Source of the DNA: CAZWCE01 sp964632505
Lineage (GTDB): Bacteria; Planctomycetota; Planctomycetia; Pirellulales; Thermoguttaceae
Length of the DNA stretch: 64,000 nucleotides
NCBI GenBank assembly: GCA_964632505.1
Contig: CAZWCE010000001.1
Location: 62,001-126,000, forward strand
Reading direction: 5' to 3'
Part shown: positions 48,902 through 57,349 of the stretch, in pieces
Position numbering within the stretch: the first letter of the stretch is position 1
Layout of the letters: each line of letters starts with the position of its first letter
Made by a program: the position numbers and the translations under genes
The notes under the pieces: model-generated
The model's database searches: none
The model's input: only the letters and a program-made list of their open reading frames with translations
Told to the model about the DNA's origin: nothing

Positions 48902-49048
48902 TCATTTCAAGTATCGATGGATGAAGGCCATTTCGAGCATGCCGGCGAAGTTTCGGGCAGTCTTCTCGAAACGCGTCATGATGCGTCGGCACTCCTTCAG
49001 CCATCCGATCAAACGTTCAACTATATTTCGGCGACAATATAAATGACT
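48902..49048 (-). pseudogene. IS5-family transposase, C-terminal remnant
   Basis: The last 48 codons of an IS5-type DDE transposase, with a complete Y(2)R(3)E(6)K signature (YCRRNIVERLIGWLK) and the family ending ARNFAGMLEMAFIHRYL. The frame remains open further upstream, but that translation has no transposase resemblance, so the element is truncated. The bases just beyond the stop (GGCTTTGTCTGAAAAC on the plus strand, near 48873) resemble an IS5-type end. It marks the right edge of the sugar-related segment. Confidence 0.8.
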
Positions 49049-49140
49049 TGTCAAGCGAGACAATGCGGGCGTTACGATTCTCGCTCGATTTTGACGGGAT
49101 CGCCGGCGAACCGGGCCACGAATTATTCTTAACAGGTTGG

Positions 49141-50706
49141 TCAGGCGTACGCATCCAGATCGTCCCACGTGATGCCGACGCGACGAAGGGCGTAGCCGAT
49201 CTCCTTGCGGGAATCGCCGTAGCCGGTCATCCAGTGGAAACCGGGCATGCGTTCGGCGACCACCTGGTCGGGGACGTCGTAACGGATGTCGATCTGATCG
49301 CGGCAAATCGGCTTGAACGGATGGTCCACGATTTCACCGCGCAGCCCCGCCCAACGCTTCACCTCGAAATCGGGGAGGATGTTCGTCACCACCGTCCCCT
49401 TGGGCATGTTCACCTTCGGGGCGGCGCCGAAGTCCGACTCGAAATGCGTGACGATCTTCGCCGGTTCGCTCTTCTTGCCGTCCATCTTCCGCGGGCCCGT
49501 GCAGTGGGCCAAGGTGATGATGTGGTCGTGCGGGTAGGTCGGGTCGTTCAGGAAGACCGGCCGGCCGGTGATGTTCGCCATTAAAACACCCGAGGGAATG
49601 ACCACGAAGTCCGATTCGCAGAAGGCGAGGTAGCCGTCGTCGTTCAGGGTACTGAGCGTCAGACAGGCGGAAGTTTTCGCCTTGGGCATGATCGTGCCCA
49701 TGCAGCCGAGCACGGTGATCGCTTGGCAATCGGCCTTTTGCATCATCGCGCGGAAGACCTGATCGAGCAGGAAGCAGTTGTCGACGTACTCGCGTTTTGT
49801 CTCCAGCATGGTTTCGGGCATCTGGAGATAGGCCTCGGCCCGCTGTTTGGCCAGTGCGACCGTCTCTCGATCGCCGCGGGCCTGGTCGATGAGCTTGCCG
49901 AGTTCGTCGTACGAGAAGGGGACGATGTCGAAGCCCCATTTCTTCTCGACCAATGAGGGAATTTCATCGCCGGGATGGGCCCACGCCCCCGCCCCTCCGA
50001 TTGCCAGAATCTTCGTCCCCCGCGTGTTTTTCAGGCCGCAGAGGGACCGGAGACGCCAATCGACTTCGGAAAGGTCGTCGGTCACCACATCTTCGAACGT
50101 GATGTTCTCCAGCGCGAGCCGATCGGTGTGCTGACGCAGAAAGCGGGGGCTGACGATCTCGTACTGCAAGTAGACCGGGCCGCTTTTCCAACGCTGGAAG
50201 ATGATCACGTCCTTGCCGAAATCCTGCACCCCGTTGATACTGTGCCCGGCTCCGTAGACGATCAAAACGTCGGCCTTCTTCACGTCGGGGTGGTCCTTCA
50301 TCGTCTGGATGTTCGTCACCGCGCTGACCGGCAGGAACTCGACCGGGTAATCGGCCTCCTTGCGAATCTTCTTCAGTTCCCCTTCGATGCGGGCAATCTC
50401 TTCGGCGGCCGCTTCCTTGGTGTGGATCCCGCCCCAACTTCGCCAGGAACGCATGGGCACGGGCTTGGGCAGATCGTGCGAGAGAATCGGCTTGACCAGA
50501 AGAGGTTTCCGGGGGTTGGGCATCGGCACCGACGCCGGTGCCGCCGAAACGAGCGAACTCCAGCTCAAGCCGGTCAGCACCGAGCCTCCCAGGGCGGTAC
50601 CGGCCAGAAAGGCCCGACGCGAAAGGCCGCCGCTCTGCTTCGAGGCGTGCGAGGAATGGTCGCGTCCCTCACCGGGACAACAATGACATCGGAACGAATG
50701 ATCCAT
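49141..50706 (-). CDS. Tat-exported L-fucose/L-arabinose isomerase-like protein
   Basis: A protein of 521 residues from the ATG at 50706 (AAGGAAAG upstream). The N-terminus holds a Cys/His-rich leader (CHCCPGEG), then a twin-arginine signal (LSRRAFLAGTALGGSVLTGL). The mature part resembles FucI/AraA-type sugar isomerases. The C-terminal half contains YLAFCESDFVVIPSGVL, NDPTYPHDHIITLAHCTGP, a THFESDFG segment and PKGTVVTN, which match the metal- and substrate-binding C-terminal domain of that superfamily. The family is normally cytosolic, so Tat export is notable and implies a folded, cofactor-loaded periplasmic protein. Substrate and activity are uncertain. It is divergent from the oxidoreductase at 51021. 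Confidence 0.7.
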   Translation of the reverse strand: MDHSFRCHCCPGEGRDHSSHASKQSGGLSRRAFLAGTALGGSVLTGLSWSSLVSAAPASVPMPNPRKPLLVKPILSHDLPKPVPMRSWRSWGGIHTKEAAAEEIARIEGELKKIRKEADYPVEFLPVSAVTNIQTMKDHPDVKKADVLIVYGAGHSINGVQDFGKDVIIFQRWKSGPVYLQYEIVSPRFLRQHTDRLALENITFEDVVTDDLSEVDWRLRSLCGLKNTRGTKILAIGGAGAWAHPGDEIPSLVEKKWGFDIVPFSYDELGKLIDQARGDRETVALAKQRAEAYLQMPETMLETKREYVDNCFLLDQVFRAMMQKADCQAITVLGCMGTIMPKAKTSACLTLSTLNDDGYLAFCESDFVVIPSGVLMANITGRPVFLNDPTYPHDHIITLAHCTGPRKMDGKKSEPAKIVTHFESDFGAAPKVNMPKGTVVTNILPDFEVKRWAGLRGEIVDHPFKPICRDQIDIRYDVPDQVVAERMPGFHWMTGYGDSRKEIGYALRRVGITWDDLDAYA

Positions 50707-51020
50707 GATCGCTTTCCTTTCCATTTCCATACCGGACGCATCTTTCCGACGCGCCGCGATTTCCCTGACGTTGAAACAACATCACGATTTTCCGACGTGC
50801 GAACCCGCCTCCGGGAAGGAATCCTCGTCCTTCCGGTTTGACAGGTCCTCACTCCGCAATATATGATAATAGAGTCGAATGGGCGTTTTCAAGCGATCGC
50901 CGAAAGATTCGCATTTCCCCTACCTCGACCGCTGATCTCTCCCTCGAAGATCGGCCCTTTCTATTTCACGCTTCATGCGAAATGGAGCCCCCTTCGAACC
51001 ACCACAGGAGAACCAGACGG
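50707..51020. other. Divergent intergenic region between isomerase-like and oxidoreductase genes
   Basis: It holds the strong plus-strand promoter at 50838-50867 for the oxidoreductase. No clear minus-strand promoter was picked. The rest shows no element that I recognise. Confidence 0.5.
50838..50867 (+). promoter_or_regulatory. Sigma70-type promoter of the Gfo/Idh/MocA gene
   Basis: A perfect TTGACA (50838-50843), an 18-base spacer and TATGAT (50862-50867, five of six). It lies about 150 bases before the ATG at 51021. Confidence 0.55.
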
Positions 51021-52319
51021 ATGACACATCTGATGAATCGACGTTCCATGCTCAAGCGTTCGGCCGCGGCCGGCGCCGGAGCGATGGTGTTGACCAACGG
51101 CATTCTCGCCCGGGGCCAGTCGCCCAACGAGAAGCTGAACATCGCCTGCATCGGCATCGGAGGCCGCGGTTCGGCGAACGTCAACGGCGTCAAGCGCGAG
51201 AACCTGGTGGCGCTTTGCGACGTGGACAAGAATCGCGGCGGAAAGATGTTCGAAGCCAATCCGAAGGCCAAGCAGTACACCGATTTCCGCAAGATGCTCG
51301 ACGAACTCGATTCCCAACTCGACGCCGTCGTGGTCAGCACCCCCGATCATACCCATTACCACCCGGCGATCATGGCCCTGCGCATGGGCAAGCACCTGTA
51401 TTGCGAGAAGCCGCTGGCCCATTCGGTCGCCGAATGCCGATTCATCACCGACGAGGCGAAAAAGCAGGGGGTTGCCACGCAATTGGGCGCCCAACGTCAT
51501 GCGATGTCGAATATGCATCGGGTGGTGGAACTGATCAAGAGCGGTGCGATCGGCCAAGTCACCGAATGTCACGCCTGGATCGGCGGCAGCCGCGGCATGC
51601 CCTCCATGCCCTCGGAGTTCCCGGAAGTGCCCGATCACCTCGACTGGGATCTCTGGCTCGGACCGGCCGAATACCGGCAGTACAGCCCGGCCTACTGTCC
51701 TTACAAGTGGCGATTCTGGTGGGATTTCGGCACCGGCGAAACCGGCAACTGGGGTTGCCATGTGCTCGACATCCCCTACTGGGCGCTCGACCTGAAGTAC
51801 CCGACGGCCGTCAAGGCGTCCGGCCCGGAACTCGACCCGGAGCGGACCCCCAAGTCGATGCACGTGGAATACACCTACCCGGCCCGAGGCGACCAACCCG
51901 GTTTGCCGCTGCACTGGTACCACACGACCAAGCCGCCCTGCATCGAAGAGTACGGCATCGAGGCGAAACCGCCCGGAACGGGAGTCCTCTTCGTCGGTTC
52001 CAAGGGCATGCTCATGACCAGTTTCGGCAATCATGTGCTCTTGCCGGAAGACAAATTCGCCGATTTCGAGTACCCCGAACCGTTCATCCCCGATTCTCCC
52101 GGATTCCACAAGGAATGGATCCTCGCCGCCAAGGGGGGAGAACCGGCGACCTGCAATTTCGACTACTCCGGCCCGATGGCCGAGTCGGTCATCCTCGGCA
52201 ACACCTGCTACCAGTTGGGCAAGAACTTCGCCTGGGACGCGGAAAACCTCAAGGCCGTCGGCGTCCCCGAGGCCGAAGCGCTCATCCATCCCACTTTCCG
52301 CAAGGGCTGGGAGTGGTGA
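51021..52319 (+). CDS. Tat-exported Gfo/Idh/MocA family oxidoreductase
   Basis: A protein of 432 residues from the ATG at 51021, with AGGAG ten bases upstream. A twin-arginine signal (NRRSMLKRSAAAGAGAMVL) precedes an NAD(P)-binding Rossmann domain (NIACIGIGGRGSANVNG, ALCDVDK). The family dinucleotide/catalytic segment reads VVSTPDHTHYHPAIMAL, then LYCEKPLAHSVAECR with the EKP catalytic Lys. The C-terminal domain includes the bacterial-type extension (LDWDLWLGPAEYRQYSP, WWDFGTGETGNWGCHVLDI). The group oxidises sugars, inositols or glycosides and is greatly expanded in planctomycetes. Substrate specificity cannot be read from the sequence. A clear terminator follows. Confidence 0.92.
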   Translation: MTHLMNRRSMLKRSAAAGAGAMVLTNGILARGQSPNEKLNIACIGIGGRGSANVNGVKRENLVALCDVDKNRGGKMFEANPKAKQYTDFRKMLDELDSQLDAVVVSTPDHTHYHPAIMALRMGKHLYCEKPLAHSVAECRFITDEAKKQGVATQLGAQRHAMSNMHRVVELIKSGAIGQVTECHAWIGGSRGMPSMPSEFPEVPDHLDWDLWLGPAEYRQYSPAYCPYKWRFWWDFGTGETGNWGCHVLDIPYWALDLKYPTAVKASGPELDPERTPKSMHVEYTYPARGDQPGLPLHWYHTTKPPCIEEYGIEAKPPGTGVLFVGSKGMLMTSFGNHVLLPEDKFADFEYPEPFIPDSPGFHKEWILAAKGGEPATCNFDYSGPMAESVILGNTCYQLGKNFAWDAENLKAVGVPEAEALIHPTFRKGWEW

Positions 52320-52383
52320 TGTCCCGGTAGTGAACATCGTGATCGAAGTAGACAAATGATCACTTCGACATCCGAGAGCGGAT

Positions 52384-52412
52384 GAGCCCGTTGAAAAACG
52401 GGCTCTTTTTTT
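52384..52412 (+). terminator. Rho-independent terminator of the Gfo/Idh/MocA gene
   Basis: A 9-bp perfect stem (GAGCCCGTT at 52384-52392, AACGGGCTC at 52397-52405), a GAAA loop and seven T residues, 64 bases past the stop. Confidence 0.92.
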
Positions 52413-52442
52413 GTAATTTCCGGGAGTCCGCAAGCGGCGGAT

Positions 52443-54896
52443 TCAGCGGGGAAGCCGTGGAATGAGGCTCTCGACCGGCGGAAGTGCCGTTTGCGGCGAC
52501 CGGGAAGAACCCCCCGATTCTTCCGGCGCCGGGGGCACATAGCCGGGAATGAGACTCTCGACCGGATGCATCCTCCGATCGCCCACTCGCTCGGCATCCG
52601 AAGCGGAAGACGACTGCGACGGTCGCTCGCGGAGGGGATTCGCCGCTCCGGGAGAACGCTGCCAATCGGGCGTTTCCACCGGCGTTTCCTCGCGGGGGCC
52701 GAGATGCCGATCGAGCCATGCCCCGGCCTGTTGCCGGGCACGCTGCTCCAGCCCCTTTTGCACCTGCCCGAGACCTTCTTCCGGGGAAACCTCTCCGCTC
52801 GCCATCCCGAAGGCATCGACTCCCTGAAGGATCGAGCCCACCTCCCGTCCGGCCTGTTCCCCCAGATGCTCTTGCAAGAGACGGTCCGCACCCTCGCGGA
52901 CTTGCGCGTTGACCGCTCGGCGCCCCTGTTGCTGCATGCGTCGCCCGACGGTATCGAACACCGCATCGACGGGAACCTCGCCGGAGACGATCTCCTTCAG
53001 GCGCGTCTCACCCACCAGCGCGGCCAGTTGATTCCGCTGGTCCGGTTCGAGAAAGTCGACGTGCCGTTGGACCAACTCGCCGAGCGACATCCCCGAAATC
53101 GCCAACACCTCTTCTTCGAACCGCCGTCGCCGCCGTTCGATCTCCGCCACGATCGGGCGACCTTGCTCGTCGACGACCAACGAGGCCTCGTCGAGCGCGC
53201 GCAGCGTCATCTGGTCCAAGTAATTCAACGCCTGAAGACGCATCTGCCGCCACTGGTTCGCCAGCGCGGGGGCGAGCTGCCGGCTCATCTGCCGCCCGAG
53301 ATTCGTCTGAAACTCCCAAGTCGGTTTTTCGATCGGCCCTCGGACGGCAACCTCCGCCTCGATCCGACGAAACGCCCCGGCGGTTTCCGCCAAAAGGACC
53401 GGAAGCGGCGACCGGCGCAGCGACTCCGACATCTGCACCTCCATCGTGACCGGCTCCTGCACCAGTTCGAGTCGGCCGCGGACTTCCCCGCCGGTGACCT
53501 CCATCTCCGCGACCAGTTGCGAATTGCCCGGCGAGACGGCGATCGCCAACCCTTCGGCCTTGCCCAACAGGCGACCGGGAATCTGCAGCCGGGGACACTC
53601 CACGACGAATCGGTCGACAGGCACCTCGCCGGTGCGGTCGATCGTTCCGCGAACCTGGACCGCCGGAAACGCACTGACGGCGACGTGGTCGTCGGCATCG
53701 ACCCACGCCGGCAACGTCCCCATGCCCTCTTCGCGACGCCGGAGAAAGTCGGGCGACCCCTGCAGGGTGAGTTGCACGGAGATCGGCTTCTCGAGCCGAT
53801 TCGGGCTACTGGAAAGATTGTCCATATTCCCGCGAAAATAGATCGGAAGCTCGCGGAATCGGAAAAGACCGTCGACGCCCATCCGATCGATCCACAGGTC
53901 GGGATGCTCCTCCATGCCCTCGAACAGCACATCGAGTCCGGTGAGTCGCTGGCCGTCGCGCACCGCGAGATGTTGGAGCCAAGTGTTTTCGGAATCGGGA
54001 ATCTGCGCCCGGAACCATTGGATCCATCCGAGCGTGGTCGTCAGCCGCTCGGTCAACTCCTCCCCGAGAAAGTATTCCGAGAGCGATTCAGTGTCGAGCG
54101 ATTCCGGCGGTCTCAGCGCCTCGAGACGCGCTCGGTCCTTTTCGATCGCCTCGGCCAGCGCCTGCCGGTCGATGTCGACCTTGCCCTCCAATCGACGCAG
54201 TTCCCGCTTGGCCGCGAGAATCTCCGCATCGAGCGATTCCAGCTCATAGAGCAGGGCATGGGCCTGTTCCACCGGAGTCGGCCTGCGATGTTGTCCCTCG
54301 ACGAGCCGACGGAGTTGCTCCAGATGTTGTTGGATGGAACGCGCGCGGGCCTGCAGTTGCTCCGTCTCCTGTTGCCAAGACTGCGAAATCTCCCGAGCCT
54401 TCCGGACCGTCTCGAACTGCTCCAATCGCTCGGCGATGCACCGGGCCAGCATCTCGCGTGTCAGCGGGAGCTTTCCCTCGGGAAACTCCAGCGGCTCCCA
54501 CTCCGGCAGTTTCAGCCCGAAAAAGATTGAATCCTCCGGTCCCAATTCGCCGGAGGTGGTCCGATCGGTTCCGAAACGCAGCCCCTCGACGCTCGCCTCA
54601 CGGAGACGCCACCGCCGGTAGAGCAGCGGGGCCAGGTCGGCGTCGAGCGTGATTCGGTCGATCTCCAGGAGATTGCGCATCGGCGATCGGGGATGGGCCA
54701 GCTCGACCGCCTCGAGGGTCATGCGTCCCCGGGCGAGGTCGGTCTCAAGCCGCTCCAGATCGACCCGGGCGGTGGTGAGCGTTTGCCCGAAGTGGACCAG
54801 CGCCCAATGCAACAGGGGATTGAGCGCCAGCCAGAGCCCCAAAAAAACGAGCCCGAGCAGAAAAAGTCGCGGAACGAGGTAATTCCAGCGGAACAT
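52443..54896 (-). CDS. TIGR03545-like AsmA-type membrane-anchored protein
   Basis: A protein of 817 residues from the ATG at 54896; GGGAG is six bases upstream, which favours it over the ATG two codons earlier. One N-terminal membrane segment (LFLLGLVFLGLWLALNPLL) is followed by a large periplasmic part. The first section (TTARVDLERLETDLARGRMT, RNLLEIDRITLDADLAPLLYRRW) is the AsmA/DUF748-like opening typical of lipid-transfer family proteins. Long helical stretches (about 190-300) and a Pro/Arg/Gln-rich tail follow. I recall that TIGR03545 proteins are usually encoded beside TIGR03546 proteins, and the next gene fits that. The repeat PVESLIPG/PVESLIPR occurs twice near the C-terminus. A role in envelope lipid movement is inferred only. 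Confidence 0.7.
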   Translation of the reverse strand: MFRWNYLVPRLFLLGLVFLGLWLALNPLLHWALVHFGQTLTTARVDLERLETDLARGRMTLEAVELAHPRSPMRNLLEIDRITLDADLAPLLYRRWRLREASVEGLRFGTDRTTSGELGPEDSIFFGLKLPEWEPLEFPEGKLPLTREMLARCIAERLEQFETVRKAREISQSWQQETEQLQARARSIQQHLEQLRRLVEGQHRRPTPVEQAHALLYELESLDAEILAAKRELRRLEGKVDIDRQALAEAIEKDRARLEALRPPESLDTESLSEYFLGEELTERLTTTLGWIQWFRAQIPDSENTWLQHLAVRDGQRLTGLDVLFEGMEEHPDLWIDRMGVDGLFRFRELPIYFRGNMDNLSSSPNRLEKPISVQLTLQGSPDFLRRREEGMGTLPAWVDADDHVAVSAFPAVQVRGTIDRTGEVPVDRFVVECPRLQIPGRLLGKAEGLAIAVSPGNSQLVAEMEVTGGEVRGRLELVQEPVTMEVQMSESLRRSPLPVLLAETAGAFRRIEAEVAVRGPIEKPTWEFQTNLGRQMSRQLAPALANQWRQMRLQALNYLDQMTLRALDEASLVVDEQGRPIVAEIERRRRRFEEEVLAISGMSLGELVQRHVDFLEPDQRNQLAALVGETRLKEIVSGEVPVDAVFDTVGRRMQQQGRRAVNAQVREGADRLLQEHLGEQAGREVGSILQGVDAFGMASGEVSPEEGLGQVQKGLEQRARQQAGAWLDRHLGPREETPVETPDWQRSPGAANPLRERPSQSSSASDAERVGDRRMHPVESLIPGYVPPAPEESGGSSRSPQTALPPVESLIPRLPR

Positions 54897-54942
54897 GGTC
54901 ATCTCCCGGTTCGGAGGGATCGGAGGGCATGGGGGAAAACGT

Positions 54943-55461
54943 TCATCGCGCTCCGGAAGTCGGCCCCGGTTCGGTGGCGGACTCCGGTTTTTTTCTTCGC
55001 AAGCCCAGTCGGTCGAGGTTGGCGAGTACCGACCGGCGTAAATGGGCATCGAACAGGAGCGTCAGCCGATAGACCGGATAGGCCAGTCCCAGCCCGAGAA
55101 GCAACTGCCCGAGAACGACGGTGTTGTTGAGCCGGGTCCAGGGGACCAGCGGCAGGGCGAACAGTTTTCCGCCGACCCACTTCGCGGTATCGTTTCCGAG
55201 AAAGGCTTTGCCGATCAGGTCGGCCATCGGATCGAGCAGCGGCGCCACGGCGGTGAAAAGGCAGGCGGCCAGGAGACCGAATCCCAGATTGACCCGTAGA
55301 GCGAAGAGCAACATCAAAAGCACGCCGGAGGTGAGATTCCCCTTCATCGCCAACCCGAGCATCATCCCCAGCGCGACGGCGACCGCCACCTGCCGGGGCG
55401 CCCTTTCGGCAAAGAACAGCTCCCGGACGAAGAGGAGCCCTCCCAACATCGAACGCAACAT
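54943..55461 (-). CDS. TIGR03546/DUF2062-like small membrane protein
   Basis: A protein of 172 residues from the ATG at 55461 (GAAGGAAG upstream). It starts with FFAERAPRQVAVAVALGMML, the conserved opening of DUF2062-type proteins, and has three or four hydrophobic segments (LTSGVLLMLLFALRVNLGFG, LLAACLFTAVAPL, TVVLGQLLLGLGLAYPVYRL). TIGR03546 proteins are uncharacterised and typically lie next to TIGR03545 proteins. Here the larger partner starts 46 bases downstream. The pair probably works as one inner-membrane unit. The basic C-terminal tail should be cytosolic. Confidence 0.75.
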   Translation of the reverse strand: MLRSMLGGLLFVRELFFAERAPRQVAVAVALGMMLGLAMKGNLTSGVLLMLLFALRVNLGFGLLAACLFTAVAPLLDPMADLIGKAFLGNDTAKWVGGKLFALPLVPWTRLNNTVVLGQLLLGLGLAYPVYRLTLLFDAHLRRSVLANLDRLGLRRKKPESATEPGPTSGAR

Positions 55462-56032
55462 AGCACTTCCTTCGGATGAGGATAAGCCTCGCCGCGCCGT
55501 CGGATTTTTCCGACCCGACGGCTCCGGGAGACGTTTCGCGATTTTGCTTCCAGAAAAAACCGCTTCGAGAAAAAACCAGAGGAAGCTACCAAAAAAACGG
55601 GGGTTCCGATAGGCCGATTCCCCGATTTTCGGCCCATTTCCAGAGAAGCGGAAAAAACCAGGGGAGAGGAAACGCATCCGCCCGCAGAATCGGCACCACC
55701 CGGATCTTTCGAAGGCGGCATGGCGGATATTGCCGCCTGGCGCGACCGTGCGGGCGATTCTCGGCGACAAAGCGGCTTTTTTGGTGGATTCGGGTAAAGT
55801 TCCGCGCTGCCGGTGTGAAATTAAGATAGCTTTTAAGTGGAAGACCACCGCGTTTTCCACGAGGAACATCGGGCAATGCCTTGCACGGAACGCTTCGCCT
55901 TTTCTCGGCATTGTCGATCTCGTCCGATTTGAATCTTATCACAACCAGGTTTCCGGCTCTGAAACGCTCAGAGCAAAGGAGGAGGACCCCCCGCGGACAA
56001 CCGCCCCGCTCTTGCAGCAGGGAGTGACGTTT
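55462..56032. other. Divergent intergenic region between TIGR03546-like gene and TadE operon
   Basis: About 570 bases with several A/T tracts and no supported gene. The open frames across it are shadows or out-of-frame extensions of the flanking genes. Promoters for both directions are expected, but none is convincing by eye. GGAG precedes the TadE start at 56033. Confidence 0.5.
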
Positions 56033-56551
56033 ATGTCATCGCAGCTTGATCTACTTCTTCTGAGAAAAGAGAACGTCCGCCGTCGGAGGCGTCAAGACCG
56101 CCGCGGCACGACCACCGTGGAAGCGGCCTTGGTCCTTCCCATCTTCTTCACGTTCGTTTTCGGCACGATGGTCTTGTGCCACATTCTCTTCACGTATTCC
56201 CTCATGCAGACGATCTGCCGGAATGCGGCCCGGTACGGCGCGACCTCCGAAGTTTCCACGGCGGATCTCCGCGCGTACATCCAAGACAATGTGGGAGCGG
56301 GAATCGGCGATCATCGTATCGATTGCGTCGACATCCTGATCAAGAACGCCGAAGTGTACGACACGGGGGGACCGTATCCCGACCCGGGCGCCGATTTCAA
56401 CGATTTACCGGACATCGAACTGGAGACCGCCCCCTCGCGGAGGATGTTCGTCGTCCGCCTGGAACTGATGTATGAAGACATCGCCATTTTGACGCTTCCG
56501 TATTTCGACAATCTTTTACTAGCGACATACTGTTTTGCACGACATGAATAG
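56033..56551 (+). CDS. TadE-like pilus assembly protein
   Basis: A protein of 172 residues from the ATG at 56033 (GGAG eight bases upstream; the frame is open further without a ribosome site). A basic N-terminus is followed by RRGTTTVEAALVLPIFFTFV, the TadE prepilin-like signature with Glu after the short hydrophobic start, and a single membrane helix. The C-terminal domain is exposed outside the cytosol (ICRNAARYGATSEVSTADLR is typical). TadE is a pseudopilin processed by TadV and helps Flp/Tad pilus assembly. It heads a three-gene plus-strand set with a second TadE and a TadG. Confidence 0.85.
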   Translation: MSSQLDLLLLRKENVRRRRRQDRRGTTTVEAALVLPIFFTFVFGTMVLCHILFTYSLMQTICRNAARYGATSEVSTADLRAYIQDNVGAGIGDHRIDCVDILIKNAEVYDTGGPYPDPGADFNDLPDIELETAPSRRMFVVRLELMYEDIAILTLPYFDNLLLATYCFARHE

Positions 56552-56656
56552 ACCCACGCACGACGTGATGAAGCGATTTTGAAGCATCGACACCACGAAC
56601 AAGCAACGACCGCGAATTCATCCACTTTGATAGACACCTTTTGAGAGAGAAACATC

Positions 56657-57160
56657 ATGTCACCTCTACTGCAGATGCGCGAACTGCTGCGCCTGCGCCG
56701 TCGCAATGATGACCGCAAAGGCGCGGTTGCCGTCGAATTCGCTCTGATCGCCCCGATTCTGATGGTCATTCTGGTGGGGCTGGTCGAAGTGAGTCGTCTC
56801 TACTACATGAAGAACCTCATGTCGATCGCCGTGCGCGATGCGGCGCGTCTGGCCTCGATGGACCGCGAAGGCATTCTCGAGGACGGGGCTTCGACCAACG
56901 ACAAGGTCGAGCTCGACCTTCGCAATTTCCTGACGGCGATGGGACTTCCGGGCCACCAGGCCGACGTGAACATCTGTCACCCAGGAACCAGCGAATCGTT
57001 CGATCTCGACGCGCCCGACAATGCCACGGAGCTGTTCGAAGTGAACGTTTCGGTGCCGATTCGGGAGACGCTCGATATCGATGTCCCGCTACTGAGCGAC
57101 GACCAGAAGATAAGCAGCAAAATCGTATTTCGTAATGCGCAGGCTTATCTTTGCAATTAG
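56657..57160 (+). CDS. TadE-like pilus assembly protein, second copy
   Basis: A protein of 167 residues. The signature DRKGAVAVEFALIAPILMVI replaces that of the first copy and keeps the Glu; VEVSRLYYMKNLMSIAVRDAARLAS is the usual continuation (given in part: VEVSRLYYMKNLMSIAVRDA). It lies 105 bases after the first copy and 189 before the TadG gene. Two TadE-type proteins with one TadG is a common Tad arrangement (TadE plus TadF), so the pair may have distinct roles. No TadA, B, C or RcpA gene is present. Confidence 0.85.
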   Translation: MSPLLQMRELLRLRRRNDDRKGAVAVEFALIAPILMVILVGLVEVSRLYYMKNLMSIAVRDAARLASMDREGILEDGASTNDKVELDLRNFLTAMGLPGHQADVNICHPGTSESFDLDAPDNATELFEVNVSVPIRETLDIDVPLLSDDQKISSKIVFRNAQAYLCN

Positions 57161-57349
57161 CCTGCGCGCCGCCGTCGAACGAAGAACTTCGGTGCTCGCG
57201 CCGGAGCGAAGATAACCGTCCCGGAGTCTCGGCAAGGGAGTCGGTCGTCGGGAAATCCGAAAAACTCAAACATTCCTAGAGCAGGAGAGCAACATGTCCT
57301 AGCTGCAAACACTTTTACAGGTATTCATTTCACAAGGGGAGTTGAGAAG

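Noticed and set aside
43831..49048. Complete insertion sequences
   Set aside because: Only C-terminal transposase tails remain; neither full open frames nor matching terminal repeats are visible.
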